In this document: positions 49,818 through 58,610 of the stretch, piece after piece
Layout of the letters: every line of letters begins with the position of its first letter
How positions within the stretch are numbered: the first letter of the stretch is position 1
From: Thermosynechococcus sichuanensis E542
GTDB taxonomy: Bacteria; Cyanobacteriota; Cyanobacteriia; Thermosynechococcales; Thermosynechococcaceae
Assembly: GCF_003555505.1 (NCBI RefSeq)
Contig: NZ_CP032152.1
Location: 2,403,001-2,467,000, forward strand
Reading direction: 5' to 3'
Length of the DNA stretch: 64,000 nt
Notes under the pieces: model-generated
What the model was told of the DNA's origin: nothing
The model's input: the letters and a program-made list of their open reading frames with translations, nothing else
Databases searched by the model: none
Made by a program: the position numbers and the translations under genes

Positions 49818-50030
49818 TTAGACAATGATCAAGAAGAAGGGGAATACTGGTACCCCAAAGGCTACGCTAAACCAGTAGCTAATCAGGCTCAGGAAAAGAC
49901 TCAGTAGTAGCGAGAGACACAGCGACCACAGCAAATGGCAGGTAAACTCCTGCACCCTTTGCCAGAAGGAATCAAAAGGTACATCTAGCACATGGCCATT
50001 GCCAGACACCAGTACAGGGGCTTGAGACAT
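49818..50030 (-). CDS. Small membrane protein of unknown function
   Basis: A 70-residue protein: a polar ~30-residue N-terminus (MSQAPVLVSGNGHVLDVPFD) and one or two hydrophobic segments over the rest. The ATG at 50030 has AAGGATGG upstream; a longer frame from 50189 would run over the promoter region of the S2P protease. It precedes the holin-family gene on the same strand by 18 bp. Not recognised. Confidence 0.55.
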   Translation of the reverse strand: MSQAPVLVSGNGHVLDVPFDSFWQRVQEFTCHLLWSLCLSLLLSLFLSLISYWFSVAFGVPVFPFFLIIV

Positions 50031-50171
50031 CGCACCATCCTTTAGCAGCGCTGCCTTTATTTTAGGCCAGAGGCGAGAAGGTAACGTTTTGAGACATAAA
50101 TTCTTGTTAAGCCATGTGCCGTTAGAATCTGGGGCGATAATGGAGATAGAGCGCGATGCACTGAGGTCAGC

Positions 50172-51419
50172 ATGGGACAAGGTTGGCAAGTGGGGCGTGT
50201 CTTTGGCATTCCCCTCTATATTGATCGGTCGTGGTTTCTGGTGATTCTGCTGTTTACTTTTCTCAATGGCAGTGACTGGCAGGCCACGTACCCGCAGTGG
50301 GGAGCACTGGTATGGCTAATGGGATTTGTGGTTGCCCTGCTGTTGTTTGCCTCAGTATTGCTCCATGAATTGGGGCACAGCTTGGTGGCGCGTTCCCAAG
50401 GGATTACAGTGCGCTCAATTACCCTCTTTCTCTTTGGCGGCATGGCGGCCATTGAACGGGAATCCAATACCCCCGGTCAAGCGTTTCAAGTGGCGATCGC
50501 GGGGCCTTTGGTGAGTTTTGCCCTTTTTGCCCTGTTGCAAGGGGCAGCCGTGGTACTGCCGGCAGATCATCCCCTCCATGAACTGGTGCTCTATCTGGCC
50601 AATATCAACTTTGTCTTGGGGGTTTTTAACCTCTTGCCGGGACTTCCCCTCGATGGTGGCCAAGTGCTCAAGGCAGCCGTTTGGAAATTGACCGGCAATC
50701 GCTTTCAAGGGATGCGCTGGGCGGCGCGATCGGGACAAGTATTGGGCTGGTTGGCGATTAGTTTTGGACTGTTTGTGACCCTCCTTGGCAGTGGCAATGG
50801 GCTGTGGTTGGGTCTGCTGGGGTGGTTTGCCCTACAAAACGCCACGCTTTACAATCGCCTCAGTCAACTCCAAGAAGCATTGGTTACCCTGACGGCGGCG
50901 GATGCCATGACACGGGATTTTCGCGTGATTGAGGGAACGCTATCGCTGCGGGAGTTTGCCGATCGCTATCTCCTGCTGGCCGATCGCCAGCCCACAGCCT
51001 ACTTTGTTGCCACCGATGGCCGCTACCGGGGCTATTTGGATTCCCAAGCCCTGAACCATGTGGAGCGCAGCCGCTGGGAAGTGACGCCAGTCGAAGAGTT
51101 AGCTGTTCCCCTGCGGGCGATCGCCACCGTCAAAGAAACCGATTCCCTCGCCAAGACAGTTTGCACCCTAGAGGAGCAGCAGCAACGCTTTGTTACGGTT
51201 TTAACCCCTGCGGATGCGGTGGCTGGCGTCATTGATCGCGGCGATATTCTGCTGGCTCTGGCCAAGCAGTTGCACTGGCAACTGGGGAAACAGGATATTC
51301 AACGCCTCAAGCGAGAAAAGCATTATCCCCCTGAACTGCAGTTGTTGGAACTGGCAAAAACAGCGCTACAATTTCAGGGAAGCGATCGCGGCACATCACT
51401 CGTTTCTCAAGTTCGCTAA
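50172..51419 (+). CDS. Site-2-type (M50) intramembrane zinc metalloprotease with CBS-like C-terminus
   Basis: A 415-residue rhomboid-unrelated S2P protease. HELGH at residues 65-69 supplies zinc ligands, NLLPGLPLDGG near 156-166 the third ligand, and four to six membrane helices surround them. The C-terminal ~170 residues resemble a pair of CBS modules (TAADAMTRDFRVIEGTLSLREF and TPADAVAGVIDRGDIL), which often bind adenine nucleotides and gate activity. Such proteases cleave membrane-bound regulators; the target is unknown. The last backbone gene before the island. Confidence 0.93.
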   Translation: MGQGWQVGRVFGIPLYIDRSWFLVILLFTFLNGSDWQATYPQWGALVWLMGFVVALLLFASVLLHELGHSLVARSQGITVRSITLFLFGGMAAIERESNTPGQAFQVAIAGPLVSFALFALLQGAAVVLPADHPLHELVLYLANINFVLGVFNLLPGLPLDGGQVLKAAVWKLTGNRFQGMRWAARSGQVLGWLAISFGLFVTLLGSGNGLWLGLLGWFALQNATLYNRLSQLQEALVTLTAADAMTRDFRVIEGTLSLREFADRYLLLADRQPTAYFVATDGRYRGYLDSQALNHVERSRWEVTPVEELAVPLRAIATVKETDSLAKTVCTLEEQQQRFVTVLTPADAVAGVIDRGDILLALAKQLHWQLGKQDIQRLKREKHYPPELQLLELAKTALQFQGSDRGTSLVSQVR

Positions 51420-51522
51420 GAATTTTAACAATGGCTACTGCAACAGCGATCGCTAGAGCAATGATCCCTGCACAAAACATTACACGAAGACTTTAGAGGT
51501 AGGTTGTAGCCATTACAAGTCT

Positions 51523-54500
51523 CTAAATGTAATCTCCTGGCCTTCGTAAAGCAATTAGAGGGTTAACAGGAAGAATATTGTGATTAGGATAAATTTGTCT
51601 TATCAAATTTAAGGTTTCTTGCCATTGTGAGTGATGATTATTCCAAAGAGGATGACGAACAATCCGAATTTCTTTACGACGAGAATTTGTAGATATAAAA
51701 CTAACTAGGTTTCCATGATTATCAATACACTTATAACCCAAACTCTCAAACACGCTTTTAACGGCTCCATTGATTAGACTTGCCCAAGGGTTGCAAATTG
51801 TTCTCGAATCTGTGGAAAAACTCCAATCTGTGGACAAATCAAGCACACTATTAACGTCCATAATCAGACGTGCCATATCCAGTGCTAATCGCCAATCAAG
51901 CAAGCCGTGGTACGCAGAATTGTGGTAGTCCCTTAAACAATCGTTGCAGGAAGTATCACAGCGATCGCTATGGAATTCAGGGTTAAGCCAACGGCTAGCA
52001 ATTCTCTTAGCTTCTTTCATGACTTCCTGAAACTTTTCAGGTTGAGCTAAAAAAGTACAGTAACCTGCGCCATTTTCTAAGGCATCGCAGAGAAAAGCCT
52101 CACCCACTACTTTCCCATCTTGGCTAAACGAGCGAAATCCTGCTTGTAATTCCTGTGGATCAACATCAAGGTAAGCGCAAGCGGCTATTCTTAAAAAGAA
52201 GGCAAAGGAGTACCAAGCAGCTCTACCCTCCACTGTTGTGGGATCAGCGAAGATCCCATCTTGCCATTGCCCTACATTTACCAACAAGACATCAGTTTTA
52301 CGTCGAGCTAGAAGTGCTACTTTATAGCTCTGCCCTGAACCCGATACTGGACTGAAACTACTTTCAATACAGTCTTTTACCAGATATGCACCATTGGCAG
52401 ATTTACCAGATACACTAGCTTGCTGAAACCAAAATCCACCTTTACCTCCATTATCATTAACTGAAATAATGTGTTCACTAGTAGAGGATATATTAGCATT
52501 CAAAACTTGAACTGGACTACTTTCAATAGTATTGATACTCAAGGAAGGACGGGTTGAGTGCGGTGACCATTCAAACTGCCCATCGTAATCTTTGGGTTGT
52601 AAGTCGGTAAAAAATCCTTTTGGTTCTCTCGCATCCAAACACCTCAGAGTTCTTCGATGGCATACTGGACATTCAACTTTACCATTACAAGTGCCAACGA
52701 TTGGTTGTTGAGGCTGGTAAGGATAGACTACAGCTTGACAGTTTTGGCATAGCCCTAATGCATGATTGGAGTCTGGAAGAGGAGGGACAAAGCCATTTCT
52801 AACTTCTACTCTTCTATTTCTTGGCACCAACTCCACAACCCCACAAGCTGTGTGGACTGCCTTATCTTTGACTGTCTGTGAACCAGGAGCAAATTGACTG
52901 ATTGCTACATCTAAATTACGATCAATCGTTTGTTTATCTGACCACCTTGTATAAAGGAGGCGCACTCTGGTAGGAAAACCAAACATTGGCAAGAAGCCTG
53001 CATTTGCTAACCTCTCACTAAGAATCTGGTGAGTAAAAGTAGAATCATTGACAATCTTTGTAATTTCTGGAATAAGCTTATGCCGTAGAAGTTGCATGAA
53101 TTCTTGATAGCAATCCTTCAAATGAGTTTCTATGGAGAGACTATTCAAAATGTCATGAATTTTTTTCTCATTTTCTGAACTGTTTAGCCAATCTGAAATC
53201 CGAGATTCATAATTAGCCCAGTCTTCTACACGTCCAAACTCTCCATGAACATTATCAGTGGTTTCCAGAGATGGGCTGATACCAGTATCGGAGAATGCCT
53301 GCCTTAACACTTCTTTAATTAACACTCGCTGGAAAATTACCTTACTCCTCATATCAACATAGGGAGCTGGGGGCGGATCGCCTGTCATCCGCTCTGGGCG
53401 TTGAAAATAAAAATCATCATGGCTTCTACCCCGACAAAAAGTAACCGCTAGGGCAACACCTGCCGATCTCCTTCCTGCGCGTCCCACCCGTTGTTGATAA
53501 TTGAACCTGCGGGGTGGCATGTTTGCCATCATAACTGCCAATAATGACCCAATATCTACCCCTGCCTCCATAGTTGTTGTTACACTGAGTAAATCAATTC
53601 CCTGCACTCTGGGGATTTCATCATTGATAAAAATATCTTGAAACCATCGCTGTCGTTTAGATCGCTCCTCTTTGTCAGTTTGCCCTGTCAGTTCTGCCGC
53701 ATTCATACGGAAAGCTGATCCTGACTGTTCAGACAGATAAGTATAGTAATCAAAGTCAGAGTTAACTGCGTCAGGCTCAAGGGAAATAATAGGGTCACTG
53801 GGATCATTACCACTATTACATTCAGGACAAATGCCCCCCGCCCGATGTAGATAGAAAGCATTACACTGGAAACAACGATAACCTAATTGAGTACCATCAC
53901 TATTGAGCATCGGAGGTACTAGATAAAGCTTGTCTGGATTAAGAACAATACCTCTGTCACTGGCTATACCTGCATTAGACTTTGTAAGCTGTTCCAAAAC
54001 ATCACTTTTAGAAACATCACTGATACGGCTAATATACTTGTCAGAATAACGTGGTAAGCTTTTATTATTGCCCGGTTTGAAATAACTAGAGTACCTATGA
54101 AGTCGGCGGACACCTAATTGGCGAATGACAGCATCTACTACTTCAATTAAAGTGTTGGATGGATTATCGGCAGGTGCATAGCTAACCCAGCCCTGTCCAG
54201 TATTTTCAAGCACCCTAGCTACATGAACAAATAGAGCATACATTATTTCATCAGTTAATTTTGCCTCTAACCGATCAAGATGATTCTTTTGCTCAGCTGT
54301 AATAGCAGACACTGGAACTACTGGTATATCCCAGCTATAGCAGTCAAACCAAGGGTGCCATTCTTTTCCGCTGCCTTGTCCGACGGAGTAATTAAGTGAA
54401 CTAAAATCAGTTCCACCTGGACAAATTCCATACTCTAATAAAGAATCTCTCAGTTGACGTCTTAAATCTAGGAGAGGTACGCGATGTGGGTAGTTTTTTA

Positions 54501-57234
54501 ACATTCTTAACCACTCATTTCTAGCATTTTCATTTTGAGGTCGTTGCTTCCTCATCCATCGCTCAGCTTCTCTCACAATTTCTAAATATCTATTGCTAAA
54601 CTCATCCGCTTTCCGGATATCAAATGTTTCAGAATTGGTAGTAATATTTTTATAGAGAAGTGGATTAATCTCTTGAACTAACTTAGAGTCAAGAGTGGGA
54701 TTTTCTGCGTAGAAGTTTTTTAGATATTCTACAAAGTCAATCCAATAGTTATTGAAAGACTGAATGAGTAATAACCGCACCATATCCCGATAGTGATCCC
54801 GCTCCATCCCTGCCGCTAACTTTGCCGCATCTTGCCGACTATCGGAGAAAATAACCAATTTGCGAGGAGAACGAATACTCTGAGGGTCAGGTGCAGGCAT
54901 TTCTCGCAATAGAGCACCAGCAATCACTTGACAAGCTTTCTGAAAGCCAGTGCCGTGAGTACGTAAGGGTGTACGAAATACTTCCTTTCTGCCATAATCA
55001 GAATCACAGCGAGGACACTTACTGGGAAAGGCAGAAACTTCTGCATGATTGTCGTCCACCTCTGCATGATTGTCGTCCACCTCATAGAGCCATCCTGCTA
55101 CTTCATTTTCTTTGGGTGGGGTAGCATTTTGCTCTATTATCCCGGTTACATGATCTAGTTTTGCCTTCACCCACTTGCATGTAATCTTACCTTGACGCCA
55201 TTCGTTATCTTGGGGCTGCGTAGCCCATGGGGTTGCATCGTTAGGTAAAGGCCAAAAAATTCGATAGTTGTCATATTTCTGATTTAGAACAACTGTGTCT
55301 GGAATGCCTTCCAAATCAGGCTGATCTGGAGTAAGAATTTCCACATTTTTGTTACCTACTTTACGGGTTGCTTTATAGCCACCAAGTAGAACCTCGCCAC
55401 AGACTTCACACACTATTAAGTCTAAAACACGAGAGTTGCAAGAGCAGGTTAGAGTATGTTTAGGGTGAATTGCACCAATGTTTGGTTTATTCTTAAATTT
55501 GTCTCGCAGTTCTCTATCAATATGACGATCAGTACAGTTTGGGTTAGTACAAGCCCAGAGGCTTTGTAAGTTGTGGAAAAATAGATGCCCTCTCACCGGT
55601 TGAGGCGATCCCCCACCTACTGTAGTTGCCATTCCAAGAGCCAACAAAAATCCACGCATTGCCTCTGACACAAACTGATCAGGCCGTCTTTCATCAGGAA
55701 ATAGTTGATCATCTAAATCTCTGACATTAGTAGCACGCACACTGCCATTAACTGCACAACAAGCATCTCTTAAAGCATCTGCTGCCTTAATCTTTTCTAA
55801 AGCATCACCTAATTGTCTTCGCTCATCAGAATTACTACTAGGAAATCCCAGATTTTTTGCGAGCTTAGCCATAGCAGGTCGTGATTGATCAACATCTGGC
55901 GGCTGCATTGGATTAAATGGATCGGGCTGAATCGAACGCGCAAATTCAGCAAAGTACTTACAATAAGACCTTAGGTAATATCTCGCACCTTCTTGGGGTG
56001 GCGTCTGCTCACCACTGATAAAACTGAAGTTGTTTCTCCCAAAAAACTGACGCAGAAAATTATTACCTTCTTCACCTGCTTCTAAACTAGCAGTAGTAGT
56101 TAAAATCCTCAGTTGAGGAGAATTAGGGGTTAATCCGAGCCTTTGATATAGTAACCTTAAAATATAGGCAACCTCTGTTCCCGGTGTACCCCGATAGGCA
56201 TGAAGCTCATCAATAATTAAGAAAAATTGGTTTTCAGGGTTACTTGCTAGCCACTCTTTAGTAACATCAAATATACTCTGTTCAATACTCCGCATCATCA
56301 TGATATTAAGCATTACATAGTTAGTAATCAAAATATCAGGTGGTCTATCTTGCATATCCCAGCGCGATCGCATTTCACCGCCATCAACTCTGGGTAAGTA
56401 GAATGGCAAATCGGGCATATCAGCAAGTAGAGTAGGGTTATCGCGGAGTGCTATTTGGAGGTTGTTAAATTCTGCCTCCATATCACGCATAATCTTTCTC
56501 ATTTCTGCAATCTTGCTATTATTTCTTACGCCTGCAATTGGCGTTAAGCCAGTATAGCGACCAAAAGTAACACGATTTCCACCCCTCCTTTGATCAAGCC
56601 ACTTGTGTACAGAAGGACTATCCAGTAACTTTCGCAGTCGTCTTAGCTGATCTTCAACCAATGCATTGAGGGGATATATAATCAGAGCACGCACGGCAGC
56701 AGGACGGGTTTCATGCTTCCGTTGGGAAATCCAATCTCCACTTGGATTAACATTTTCATCCCACCATCTTTGATTAGGTGATACAGGATTAGCTGGTGAC
56801 CAATTCAGTGATTCTTTTGCTATTTGTGCCAGTAAAGGTAACAGAAAACATTCTGTTTTACCTGAGCCCGTACCCGTAGTTACAACAATATCTCTTTGAT
56901 GTGTGATTACATCCTGCAAACTTTGCCATTGGTGCTGGTATAGCTGTATATTTTGCTCAAAAAGAGTTTGTCCTAGATACTCTAAATCTTGATACTCTCG
57001 TGATAAATGACGGGTCGCTTGAGATAAATTCATCCCTGATGATTGATAAATTGGTACTGGCTCTATCAGCGGTGGAACGCTAAGAACAGGGTTATGGGGA
57101 TTATGAAGGTAATCTAAGAGTTTTTCTCTTTCTCCAACTAAAGCAGGATACCTCAGGGGAAAAGCACTTTTAATATAGAGTTGATAAACTCGATCAAGAC
57201 GCTGATAAGTACCAAGTAGATCGTGCATTACCAT
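51523..57234 (-). CDS. Giant DEAD/DEAH-box helicase with zinc clusters and DUF1998-like C-terminus
   Basis: A 1903-residue SF2 helicase. Motif I TTGTGSGKT is at 119-127, motif Ia PLNALVEDQ at 188-196, motif II DELH at 342-345, motif III-like TTTASL near 378, and motif VI QQRVGRAGRR near 1250. Cysteine pairs suggest zinc sites near 561 (CTNPNC), 740 (CPRC), 1128 (CFQC, CPEC) and 1500 (CQNC, CPVC). The C-terminal CNDCLRDYHN and HGLLDWRLALD near 1770 match the DUF1998 signature. Related architectures occur in DruE (Druantia), in split form in DISARM (DrmA/DrmB) and in MrfA repair helicases. It is the last gene of the operon, 2 bp after the 457-aa gene. A defence role is inferred. Confidence 0.85.
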   Translation of the reverse strand: MVMHDLLGTYQRLDRVYQLYIKSAFPLRYPALVGEREKLLDYLHNPHNPVLSVPPLIEPVPIYQSSGMNLSQATRHLSREYQDLEYLGQTLFEQNIQLYQHQWQSLQDVITHQRDIVVTTGTGSGKTECFLLPLLAQIAKESLNWSPANPVSPNQRWWDENVNPSGDWISQRKHETRPAAVRALIIYPLNALVEDQLRRLRKLLDSPSVHKWLDQRRGGNRVTFGRYTGLTPIAGVRNNSKIAEMRKIMRDMEAEFNNLQIALRDNPTLLADMPDLPFYLPRVDGGEMRSRWDMQDRPPDILITNYVMLNIMMMRSIEQSIFDVTKEWLASNPENQFFLIIDELHAYRGTPGTEVAYILRLLYQRLGLTPNSPQLRILTTTASLEAGEEGNNFLRQFFGRNNFSFISGEQTPPQEGARYYLRSYCKYFAEFARSIQPDPFNPMQPPDVDQSRPAMAKLAKNLGFPSSNSDERRQLGDALEKIKAADALRDACCAVNGSVRATNVRDLDDQLFPDERRPDQFVSEAMRGFLLALGMATTVGGGSPQPVRGHLFFHNLQSLWACTNPNCTDRHIDRELRDKFKNKPNIGAIHPKHTLTCSCNSRVLDLIVCEVCGEVLLGGYKATRKVGNKNVEILTPDQPDLEGIPDTVVLNQKYDNYRIFWPLPNDATPWATQPQDNEWRQGKITCKWVKAKLDHVTGIIEQNATPPKENEVAGWLYEVDDNHAEVDDNHAEVSAFPSKCPRCDSDYGRKEVFRTPLRTHGTGFQKACQVIAGALLREMPAPDPQSIRSPRKLVIFSDSRQDAAKLAAGMERDHYRDMVRLLLIQSFNNYWIDFVEYLKNFYAENPTLDSKLVQEINPLLYKNITTNSETFDIRKADEFSNRYLEIVREAERWMRKQRPQNENARNEWLRMLKNYPHRVPLLDLRRQLRDSLLEYGICPGGTDFSSLNYSVGQGSGKEWHPWFDCYSWDIPVVPVSAITAEQKNHLDRLEAKLTDEIMYALFVHVARVLENTGQGWVSYAPADNPSNTLIEVVDAVIRQLGVRRLHRYSSYFKPGNNKSLPRYSDKYISRISDVSKSDVLEQLTKSNAGIASDRGIVLNPDKLYLVPPMLNSDGTQLGYRCFQCNAFYLHRAGGICPECNSGNDPSDPIISLEPDAVNSDFDYYTYLSEQSGSAFRMNAAELTGQTDKEERSKRQRWFQDIFINDEIPRVQGIDLLSVTTTMEAGVDIGSLLAVMMANMPPRRFNYQQRVGRAGRRSAGVALAVTFCRGRSHDDFYFQRPERMTGDPPPAPYVDMRSKVIFQRVLIKEVLRQAFSDTGISPSLETTDNVHGEFGRVEDWANYESRISDWLNSSENEKKIHDILNSLSIETHLKDCYQEFMQLLRHKLIPEITKIVNDSTFTHQILSERLANAGFLPMFGFPTRVRLLYTRWSDKQTIDRNLDVAISQFAPGSQTVKDKAVHTACGVVELVPRNRRVEVRNGFVPPLPDSNHALGLCQNCQAVVYPYQPQQPIVGTCNGKVECPVCHRRTLRCLDAREPKGFFTDLQPKDYDGQFEWSPHSTRPSLSINTIESSPVQVLNANISSTSEHIISVNDNGGKGGFWFQQASVSGKSANGAYLVKDCIESSFSPVSGSGQSYKVALLARRKTDVLLVNVGQWQDGIFADPTTVEGRAAWYSFAFFLRIAACAYLDVDPQELQAGFRSFSQDGKVVGEAFLCDALENGAGYCTFLAQPEKFQEVMKEAKRIASRWLNPEFHSDRCDTSCNDCLRDYHNSAYHGLLDWRLALDMARLIMDVNSVLDLSTDWSFSTDSRTICNPWASLINGAVKSVFESLGYKCIDNHGNLVSFISTNSRRKEIRIVRHPLWNNHHSQWQETLNLIRQIYPNHNILPVNPLIALRRPGDYI
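55040..55081 (-). repeat. 21-bp tandem duplication within the helicase gene
   Basis: The 21-bp unit TCTGCATGATTGTCGTCCAC plus C occurs twice in perfect tandem (55040-55060, 55061-55081). It duplicates seven residues in frame (EVDDNHAEVDDNHAEV), immediately before the CPRC zinc pair. Perfect identity indicates a recent slippage event that keeps the gene open. Confidence 0.95.
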
Positions 57235-57236
57235 TT

Positions 57237-58610
57237 CTATTCTTCAAAAAATTCTAGTTCCAAGTTTTCTGAAAGTTCTCTAGCTATTTCTTCTGGAATA
57301 TGACTGTAAATCAAGTATCCTTTTGCATAAGTAGGCAAGCTTCCTGATTGCATAACTAAACAGGTTTCATAAACTTCCGGTAGTCTCTCACTAAAAAGAA
57401 TTGACAATGTCTTTTGAACTTTATTATAGTAAATAGCAGGTTGAATTCCCATAGACAAAATAGCTAAAAATCTCAAGCCGTACCAATCTCCTTGTAACCA
57501 TGAGTCATTACTTTCATCATAGAAAAAGCTACAGACAGGCTTTTGATCCTCTTGAGTATAGAATTGGTAGAATCCAGTCTGATTTTGAAAAGCGCAATCT
57601 ACAAACTCTCTCCCGTCAAACTGCTTAACTTTATACTTATAAGTGGGAACTCCTTGTACACGAGGTAAGCTGTTCCGCCATTCGTGAAAGCTAGGTATCT
57701 TGGGCAAATTTGAAAGAATAATAGAATATCCATAAGTTTTTAGTTTTTCTTGAAAATTTTGAGGTGTAATTTCATCTGACACAGTTAGATAAATACAGTA
57801 AGGTGATTGTCCTCTTGGTTGTAATTCTTTTCTAATTTTACCAAACTCTTGTAACTTATTTAGGAATGGATGACTACGTTGACCATGTAGTAAATAAGTG
57901 CGATCCCCAGTTCCTAAGTCACTTTGCAACAAAAGTAACGAAGGTGGCTTAACGTCCCATTTAGAGCCATTTTCAGAAATAGTTAAATGCCCTAGTAACT
58001 TCAGTCTTCTCAAAATACGCTTCGGTTCTGGTAACTCTAAAACTTCGCAAATCTTCTTAAAAGATTGCCATGTACCGTTGCCAGAAGCTGAGAGCCAATA
58101 CAGTAGATATTCATGCCTTTCGGATAATTTTCTGATTACCTTTTCATCAATGTCTTGGATGTTAGTACTCTCTGCCAAAGCTAGAGGACTTTCAGGGGTA
58201 GTTCTGGGTTGAGAGCAGTAGGGGATAGGGTTGGTATAATCATACACCTCATGAGATACACCAACCATCTGCTTAATCTCTTCAAGTATAAAAATATTCC
58301 CCTTTTTTGTGGCCGCACAATTAAACAATGGTAAGTCAAGAAATTTGGAATCAACTATTGGCCTAGGAATCTCACCTTGTACTTCGCTTTCTATTGCAAG
58401 AAAGAAGTAGTATTCGCCTCTCGGATTTTTTTCTATTCTGAGTAAAGGTATATATTGACTGAGATTATGACGGTGTACTTGATTTGTTATTACTTCAACT
58501 AGCCTTGAAGGATTGTAGCCTCTTCCTCCAGTTCTTTGCTTAAATCCCATATACCATCTTACTGTTTTTGGCCTGAGATTTTTTTGATTTATAACCATAG
58601 ATTTTGTCAT
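57237..58610 (-). CDS. Unknown protein of helicase operon (457 aa)
   Basis: Not recognised. The N-terminal ~110 residues are basic and aromatic-rich; about residues 163-232 (LLYWLSASGNGTWQSF to SKWDVKPP) look like a winged helix-turn-helix fold, which would bind DNA; the remainder is mixed alpha/beta with an acidic end LELEFFEE. No signal peptide or membrane helix. Its ATG overlaps the upstream stop (ATGA) and carries a strong AAGGAGGT Shine-Dalgarno 5-6 nt before it, so it is translated efficiently and coupled. It is followed after 2 bp by the helicase. Confidence 0.7.
   Translation of the reverse strand: MTKSMVINQKNLRPKTVRWYMGFKQRTGGRGYNPSRLVEVITNQVHRHNLSQYIPLLRIEKNPRGEYYFFLAIESEVQGEIPRPIVDSKFLDLPLFNCAATKKGNIFILEEIKQMVGVSHEVYDYTNPIPYCSQPRTTPESPLALAESTNIQDIDEKVIRKLSERHEYLLYWLSASGNGTWQSFKKICEVLELPEPKRILRRLKLLGHLTISENGSKWDVKPPSLLLLQSDLGTGDRTYLLHGQRSHPFLNKLQEFGKIRKELQPRGQSPYCIYLTVSDEITPQNFQEKLKTYGYSIILSNLPKIPSFHEWRNSLPRVQGVPTYKYKVKQFDGREFVDCAFQNQTGFYQFYTQEDQKPVCSFFYDESNDSWLQGDWYGLRFLAILSMGIQPAIYYNKVQKTLSILFSERLPEVYETCLVMQSGSLPTYAKGYLIYSHIPEEIARELSENLELEFFEE

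Noticed and set aside
49818-50189. A 123-residue version of the small membrane protein
   Set aside because: The extra N-terminal part overlaps the start region of the divergent S2P gene; the ATG at 50030 has a ribosome site.
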